From contig PLRJ01000039.1 of the NCBI GenBank assembly GCA_003163855.1, forward strand, positions 306 through 50,042: DNA of 49,737 nucleotides, in the 5' to 3' direction. This stretch comes from Bryobacterales bacterium (GTDB taxonomy: Bacteria; Acidobacteriota; Terriglobia; Bryobacterales; Bryobacteraceae). Numbering within the stretch: position 1 is the first letter of the stretch; every line of letters starts with the position of its first letter. Below are positions 45,537 through 49,737 of the stretch, one piece after another. The position numbers and the translations under genes were made by a program. The notes under the pieces are model-generated. The model had not been told where the DNA came from, did no database searches, and saw nothing but the letters and a program-made list of their open reading frames with translations.

Positions 45537-46481
45537 CTACCCGTTTCCGGCACGCGGCTGCGTAGCCTTCTTTACCAATTGGTCGAATTCCGCTCGCGGC
45601 ATCTTCAACATTTCCGGATGTGCATCAATCCACTTCTGAAAAGCGGCATACTTCTTTGCATTCCATCCGCCCTCAAACTCAGCGCCGTTCTTTCCTTCCC
45701 GATTCAACTCAAAATTAAATGAGTCCTTCAGGTTTGTAAACTCGGCCGAACTGATGGCTGCCTCCGCCAGAATTGCCGGGATAAACAACGCGCCGTCGGT
45801 CTTGGCAAGCACCAGATCGCCAGGTAGAACAACCGCACGACCAATGCGTATGGGAGCGTTGATTGCAGTGAGTTCCATCTGCGCCCAGGCTGAAGGATCG
45901 TAGCCTCGATAAAATCCATTGAAGTTAGGTATTTCCCTGTTCTCCTCCTGGTCTCGGATTCCAGCATCGAAGATGAAGCCGGTATGTGTGTGTGCCGCGA
46001 TAGCATTTCCCAGGTTCGAACCAATTAATGTACCCTCGATGATCTTGCCGAACCCATCTGCCACATACACATCTCCGATTTGGAGTTCATTGATCGGCCA
46101 ACTGTTATTGAAGCTGACGCGGCCTTCGGCCTTTCCTTCAGCGGCAATAGCCTTGGCCATATCCGGACGGATGGGCATGTACTGCGCGGTAAGGGCTCGT
46201 CCCGCAAACGGTTTGTCTATGTGAAGCGCCTGCCAACCACCCTCAAATTGGTTCCGATAGCCTTGCTCGCGCAGATAATCCCAAACGTCCTCGATTGAGA
46301 CGTCAAGCGCGCGTTTCAATAAGTCGTCCGGCACCTTGGGGCGGCCATCGGGAAAACGGTCACCCTTCCAATCGGACGTATAGAACATAATCTGTTCCTT
46401 CGTCATCTTGACTTGAGCGAACAGTGGACAGATGGTCAAAATGGCGCTTGCCAGAACGGTAATTAAATGATTTTTTCTCAT
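45537..46481 (-). CDS. RraA-like aldolase-family protein with a Sec signal peptide
   Basis: 314 aa. Signal peptide MRKNHLITVLASAILTICPLF is clear, and an AAGGAG (46490-46495) lies 8 nt before the ATG. The RraA/HMG-aldolase core spans about residues 60-250: IEDVWDYL, the loop GDVYVADGFGK, the segment GSNLGNAIAAHTHTGFIFDA and the conserved Arg-Asp of AGIRD. Class II members of this fold cleave 4-hydroxy-2-keto acids such as HMG; RraA itself regulates RNase E. The C-terminal 60 residues (KDSFNFELNREGKNG...) are an extension. An exported RraA-like protein would not act on RNase E, so aldolase-type activity on sugar-derived keto acids is more likely. Its ATG overlaps the upstream TGA. Confidence 0.85.
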   Translation of the reverse strand: MRKNHLITVLASAILTICPLFAQVKMTKEQIMFYTSDWKGDRFPDGRPKVPDDLLKRALDVSIEDVWDYLREQGYRNQFEGGWQALHIDKPFAGRALTAQYMPIRPDMAKAIAAEGKAEGRVSFNNSWPINELQIGDVYVADGFGKIIEGTLIGSNLGNAIAAHTHTGFIFDAGIRDQEENREIPNFNGFYRGYDPSAWAQMELTAINAPIRIGRAVVLPGDLVLAKTDGALFIPAILAEAAISSAEFTNLKDSFNFELNREGKNGAEFEGGWNAKKYAAFQKWIDAHPEMLKMPRAEFDQLVKKATQPRAGNG

Positions 46482-47884
46482 GCAATGTTCTCCTTTTTAC
46501 GCGGGGGCGCCATGCTCCAAAGTCGATCGGCGGAATGCTCCTTGTCCCATTGCGGAGTAGGTTCGAACAGCGCTGTACCAGGCAACAGATGCGCGCGCAC
46601 TGCCTCGTCGTTCAGGGTGATTCCCAAACCCGGACCACTGGGAACGTTAATAAAGCCTTTGTTGATGATTGGCTTCTCCACGCCTTCGACAAGATCCTGC
46701 CACCAGGGAACGTCAAGCGAGTGATTCTCGCAGGCTAGAAAATTCTCGGTCGCAGCCGCGCAGTGAACACTGGCATAAGCGCCAATCGGAAGTCCGGCAT
46801 AGTGCATGGCCATCGGCACTCCGTACTCCATAGCCATGTCACCAATCTTGTGCGTTTCGAGAATGCCGCCAGAAGTTGAAATGTCCGGATGAATCTTGCT
46901 CACCGCATGGTTTTTGCAGAGATTCACGAAACCTTCCTTCAGGTAAATATCTTCGCCCGTAAGTATCGGCGTCGGACTTTCGTTAGTTATGTGCTGCAAG
47001 AGCTCTGTGTACTGCCAGGGCACCACATCTTCCATCCACGACAAGTTGTAAGGCTCGTACGCCTTCCCAAGGCGGATGATGGAGTTGACACCTAAATGTC
47101 CGAGATGGTCCATGGAAAGCGGGATCTCCATGCCCACGGCTTCTCGGATGGCAGCCACATAAGCGACAAGCATCTCAATTCCCTTGTTCGTCACTTCATT
47201 CGCCAGAAAAGGGTGGGGCAGAAGAGTGCTCTCCCACTTGCTCTGGCCACTCGGCCCCGTAACAGTGCCGGGAGTGTCGGACACCATGTCAATACCGAGG
47301 TCCATTTTCAGCCACGTCAAGCCCATTTGTTCTTTGCGTTCTTTCATGCGTTGAGCATAGGTCTTGATATCTTTCGATTCCACAGTGTCGGCGTAGAGGC
47401 GAATGCGGTCTCGGAACTTGCCACCTAGCATCTGGTAGATGGGAACGCCATAAACCTTGCCCGCGATATCCCAGAGCGCCTCTTCCACCGCTACCACACC
47501 ACCAGCCTGCCGCGACTCGCCGCCAAACTGCTTGATTTTTTCGAACAGGAAAGTAACATTCAAAGGGTTCTCGCCCAACAGCCTGCTCTTCAGAAACAAA
47601 GCGTAGGTTGCACTTGCCCCATCGCGTACCTCGCCTAATCCTGAAACGCCTTGATTCGTCTCAAGCCGGATGATGGTGCACGGACTTGGCCCGGGCTTCT
47701 GGACCGTCGCAATCCGAATATCTGTGATCCTTAGCTTTGACGGACTCGAATTTGTGTTGACGTTTTGAATTCTCGGCTCAGGATTCGCTTCCATCTCTTT
47801 GCTAAGCAATGCGCCGCCTAAAAGGGCGGCTGACCCTTTTAGAAGACTCCGTCTGCCGATTCCGTCTGCTCTTCGTTTCGACAT
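46478..47884 (-). CDS. Enolase-superfamily sugar-acid dehydratase homologue, Tat-exported
   Basis: 468 aa, first gene of the operon. Tat signal GRRSLLKGSAALLGGAL (residues about 10-26). A strong Shine-Dalgarno AAGGAG (47892-47897) sits 7 nt before the ATG. Enolase-superfamily markers: capping domain from LRITDIRIATVQKPG, AVEEALWDIAGK, TWLKMDLG (catalytic Lys), LSMDHLGHLG (metal Asp), SWMEDVVPW and LTGEDIYLKEGF (metal Glu/Asp), and MAMHYAGLPIGAYAS with a catalytic-type His. It is only distantly related to the two enolase-superfamily genes downstream, so the three probably act on different substrates or steps. Substrate unknown. Confidence 0.88.
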   Translation of the reverse strand: MSKRRADGIGRRSLLKGSAALLGGALLSKEMEANPEPRIQNVNTNSSPSKLRITDIRIATVQKPGPSPCTIIRLETNQGVSGLGEVRDGASATYALFLKSRLLGENPLNVTFLFEKIKQFGGESRQAGGVVAVEEALWDIAGKVYGVPIYQMLGGKFRDRIRLYADTVESKDIKTYAQRMKERKEQMGLTWLKMDLGIDMVSDTPGTVTGPSGQSKWESTLLPHPFLANEVTNKGIEMLVAYVAAIREAVGMEIPLSMDHLGHLGVNSIIRLGKAYEPYNLSWMEDVVPWQYTELLQHITNESPTPILTGEDIYLKEGFVNLCKNHAVSKIHPDISTSGGILETHKIGDMAMEYGVPMAMHYAGLPIGAYASVHCAAATENFLACENHSLDVPWWQDLVEGVEKPIINKGFINVPSGPGLGITLNDEAVRAHLLPGTALFEPTPQWDKEHSADRLWSMAPPRKKENIA

Positions 47885-47963
47885 TTATTTACTCCTTATT
47901 GCTGTTCACTCAATAGCTACAGAGCATATCAAGCAATTTTCATGCGAAAATTGGGTCGATCGT

Positions 47964-49181
47964 ATGCGAACTGCGCTGCAACCGTTTTTGCTTCTTGCCG
48001 TGCTTGCCTTTAACAGCGGACCAGCGGCGCCGAACTCGCTTGGCGACTGCAACCAATCTGCCGAGCGCGCTGTAACGTACGTGTCTCTGCCCGGCCGTCC
48101 TTTCGAGCCACTTCCCAGTCTTGATGGCTGCTGGATTTTCATTTCGATCTTGGGCGAAGGGCCGCACGCGGAAAATGGCATTGCGGTGGTTCATCGTCAC
48201 AAAGGCAAAGCGAAAGTTGAACGCGTGCTGAAGACGAAAGAACACCTTTCCGGCATGACGCTGACGCATGACGGCCGGCTGTTGATTGCGGGTAGCGGCA
48301 ATGGAGTCCTATTTGTCGATTCCGATCGGCTGATTGCGGGTGAAAAGAGTCCAATCGTCGGCAAGATGGCCACCAGTTCTCAAAAGCCAAGCGCTTCCTA
48401 CCTGAGTACGACCTCGGACGACCAATTCCTGTTTGTCAGCAACGAGAGTGCGGATACCATATCCGTAATTAACCTCGCGCTCGCGAAGCAGAATGGCTAT
48501 TCCAGTCAAGCCATTGTCGGTAACATCGCCACGGGCAGGGCGCCCATCGCAGTGACCCTTTCGCCTGACGACCGGTACCTATATACAACCAGCGAAGTGG
48601 CTGCTAAGCAGGGCTCGAGCTGGCCTTCAAACTGTGGCCCCGAACAAGCTACCACCGGAAACGGGAAATTGCACTCTCAAGGCATGGTTATGGTGGTGGA
48701 CGTTAACCGCGCAAAAGCTGACCCGGCTAACTCGGCTGCGGCGAAAGTGCCTGCTGGTTGCAGCCCGGTGCGCCTGGTGCTTTCCGTCCAGGGAGACAAA
48801 GCCTATGTCACGGCGCGCGGAGATGACGCACTTCTGGTGTTCGACACGGCCAAGCTGCTTACCGACCCGGCACATTCAAGGGTGTCCAGTGTTACAGTCG
48901 GGCGCTCTCCCGTGGGCGTTGCACTCATTGAGAATGGCCGCAAGGCTGTTGTCGCCAATTCAAACCGTTTTTCGCGTGACAAGCAGAAACAGACGCTATC
49001 TGTGATTGACATTATAGGCGACAAGCCCATGGTGTCAGGCAATATCCCGGCGGAACTCTTCCCGCGTGAAATGCGCATAACTGCGGATAAACTTACGCTC
49101 CTGGTGACTAACTTTGCTTCTAAAACGCTGGAGGTTATCGATCTCGGCTCAATCGAACATACTAAGCTGACCGGGCCGTAA
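47964..49181 (+). CDS. Secreted YVTN-type beta-propeller protein
   Basis: 405 aa from ATG 47964, which begins a Sec signal peptide (MRTALQPFLLLAVLAFNSG). The frame is open upstream to 47799, but that part overlaps the divergent dehydratase gene. Propeller-blade repeats of the YVTN/lactonase-like type recur: SDDQFLFVSNESADTISVINL, IATGRAPIAVTLSPDDRYLYTTS, VTVGRSPVGVALIENGRKAVV and MRITADKLTLLVTN. Such seven-bladed propellers bind ligands or other proteins outside the cytoplasm; some are 6-phosphogluconolactonases, but no catalytic residue is recognisable here. The 3' end overlaps the convergent DUF6982-like gene by 33 bp. Confidence 0.82.
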   Translation: MRTALQPFLLLAVLAFNSGPAAPNSLGDCNQSAERAVTYVSLPGRPFEPLPSLDGCWIFISILGEGPHAENGIAVVHRHKGKAKVERVLKTKEHLSGMTLTHDGRLLIAGSGNGVLFVDSDRLIAGEKSPIVGKMATSSQKPSASYLSTTSDDQFLFVSNESADTISVINLALAKQNGYSSQAIVGNIATGRAPIAVTLSPDDRYLYTTSEVAAKQGSSWPSNCGPEQATTGNGKLHSQGMVMVVDVNRAKADPANSAAAKVPAGCSPVRLVLSVQGDKAYVTARGDDALLVFDTAKLLTDPAHSRVSSVTVGRSPVGVALIENGRKAVVANSNRFSRDKQKQTLSVIDIIGDKPMVSGNIPAELFPREMRITADKLTLLVTNFASKTLEVIDLGSIEHTKLTGP

Positions 49182-49643
49182 GACTTCCGGTTTGCGCCGA
49201 TTCTCCAGTACCTGTACGGAAGTACCTACGACGCCGCGCAACTCAGTACTCACAAGGGCGACACGCGGCAGAAACGCACGCTGACGATTGGCTCCCGCAT
49301 GCGGCGGCGTTATGAAATAGCCAGCAGCAGGCCACTCCAATATGTTGTGAGGAAGCACTCCGTCCAGCTTGTCTCCATCGCGAAAAGTGAAGCGCGTCCA
49401 CAAACCTGGCGCCTTAGGACGCCTGTCAAACAATTGATGGGTGGTGAAAAGGTCGGCTGATGCCGCCTCCGAGACAAAACAGATCGCTTTCAGATCTGCG
49501 TAGAGCACTGCCTGCAGATTGCCCTCCAGGCTTATCACTTCTACATGATCATCACAAAAGCAGGTAGAAGGCTGAATTATTCCGTCCGCAGGCTGGCGGT
49601 CGAAGCGATAAAGCACGATTCTTTTAGCTGTGCTGGGAGCCAA
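49149..49643 (-). CDS. DUF6982-like protein of unknown function
   Basis: 164 aa from a TTG start (no ATG or GTG near and no clear Shine-Dalgarno, so the start is uncertain). Two similar small beta-rich halves can be seen: residues about 8-75 (VLYRFDRQPADGI, AVLYADLKAICFV) and about 80-140 (TRFTFRDGDKLDGVLP, GYFITPPHAGANRQRAFLP). This pattern is known from acidobacterial proteins of the PilZ-like DUF6982 type; I assign that family from memory with moderate certainty. No signal peptide. Its last 33 bases overlap the 3' end of the convergent propeller gene. It does not share an operon with other genes in the window. Confidence 0.6.
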   Translation of the reverse strand: MAPSTAKRIVLYRFDRQPADGIIQPSTCFCDDHVEVISLEGNLQAVLYADLKAICFVSEAASADLFTTHQLFDRRPKAPGLWTRFTFRDGDKLDGVLPHNILEWPAAGYFITPPHAGANRQRAFLPRVALVSTELRGVVGTSVQVLENRRKPEVLRPGQLSMFD

Positions 49644-49737
49644 GAGTAAAGAAATGGTTCAACTTTGTTTCAAACAATTTCGCCATTATTGTATCATTGG
49701 CACAAATGCCGGTAATGCTTACATCTCAGACGGGACT

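Noticed and set aside
1-49737. CRISPR arrays, insertion sequences, integrases
   Set aside because: No regularly spaced repeats of array type, transposase motifs or terminal inverted repeats were seen.

Overview
The window reads as a chromosomal segment of an Acidobacteriota bacterium of the Solibacter/Bryobacter type. The supporting families are two very large TonB-dependent receptors with an N-terminal carboxypeptidase-regulatory-like domain (Oar-like), FtsX/MacB permeases of the acidobacterial duplicated type (ADOP), an acidobacterial VWFA-related protein, two giant BNR/VPS10-type propeller proteins, and many oxidoreductases and sugar enzymes with Tat or Sec export signals. This placement is inferred from protein families only, since there is no rRNA in the window.

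Layout. (1) 1-67: 3' part of a tRNA, anticodon CAC (Val). (2) 136-10406: a ToxR-like membrane regulator with two malectin domains on the minus strand, a divergent promoter region carrying four GTTAAC palindromes, a TonB-dependent receptor, and then four overlapping genes: TPR, TPR, seven-heme cytochrome c, and TPR fused to a deiodinase-like redoxin. (3) 10575-16666: a DUF892 ferritin-like protein, a methyltransferase pseudogene, a putative PD-(D/E)XK-like protein, a BNR-propeller protein with a short C-terminus, and a WecG/TagA glycosyltransferase. (4) 16920-19908: aldo/keto reductase, sugar isomerase/epimerase and transaldolase-family protein. (5) 30035 down to 19899: a tightly packed minus-strand operon of M20 amidohydrolase, UxuA-type mannonate dehydratase, GlcG/HbpS-like protein, broken ADOP permease, broken CobW-type GTPase, GH116 glycosidase, DUF4230 protein and SDR. 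(6) 30121-39152: FecR-domain protein, VWA protein, full-length BNR-propeller protein, intact ADOP permease and a tandem-thioredoxin protein. (7) 47884 down to 39182: three enolase-superfamily sugar-acid dehydratase homologues, an RraA-like protein and a second TonB-dependent receptor. (8) 47964-49643: a YVTN propeller protein and a DUF6982-like protein.

How it fits together. Much of the window looks devoted to taking up and breaking down glycans and sugar acids. The two outer-membrane receptors would import substrates into the periplasm. Many of the enzymes that would act on them (GH116, UxuA-like, three enolase-superfamily proteins, RraA-like, M20) carry N-terminal export signals, so part of the pathway may run in the periplasm. 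The isomerase, AKR, SDR and transaldolase lack such signals and would be cytosolic.

Most notable: the malectin-sensor regulator with its GTTAAC array; the TPR/heptaheme cytochrome/deiodinase-like operon; the export-tagged sugar-acid block; and recent gene decay in the middle of the 10-kb operon. No CRISPR array, insertion sequence, integrase, rRNA or riboswitch was recognised. No gene-free stretch exceeds 300 bases; the largest, 16667-16919, shows nothing firm.
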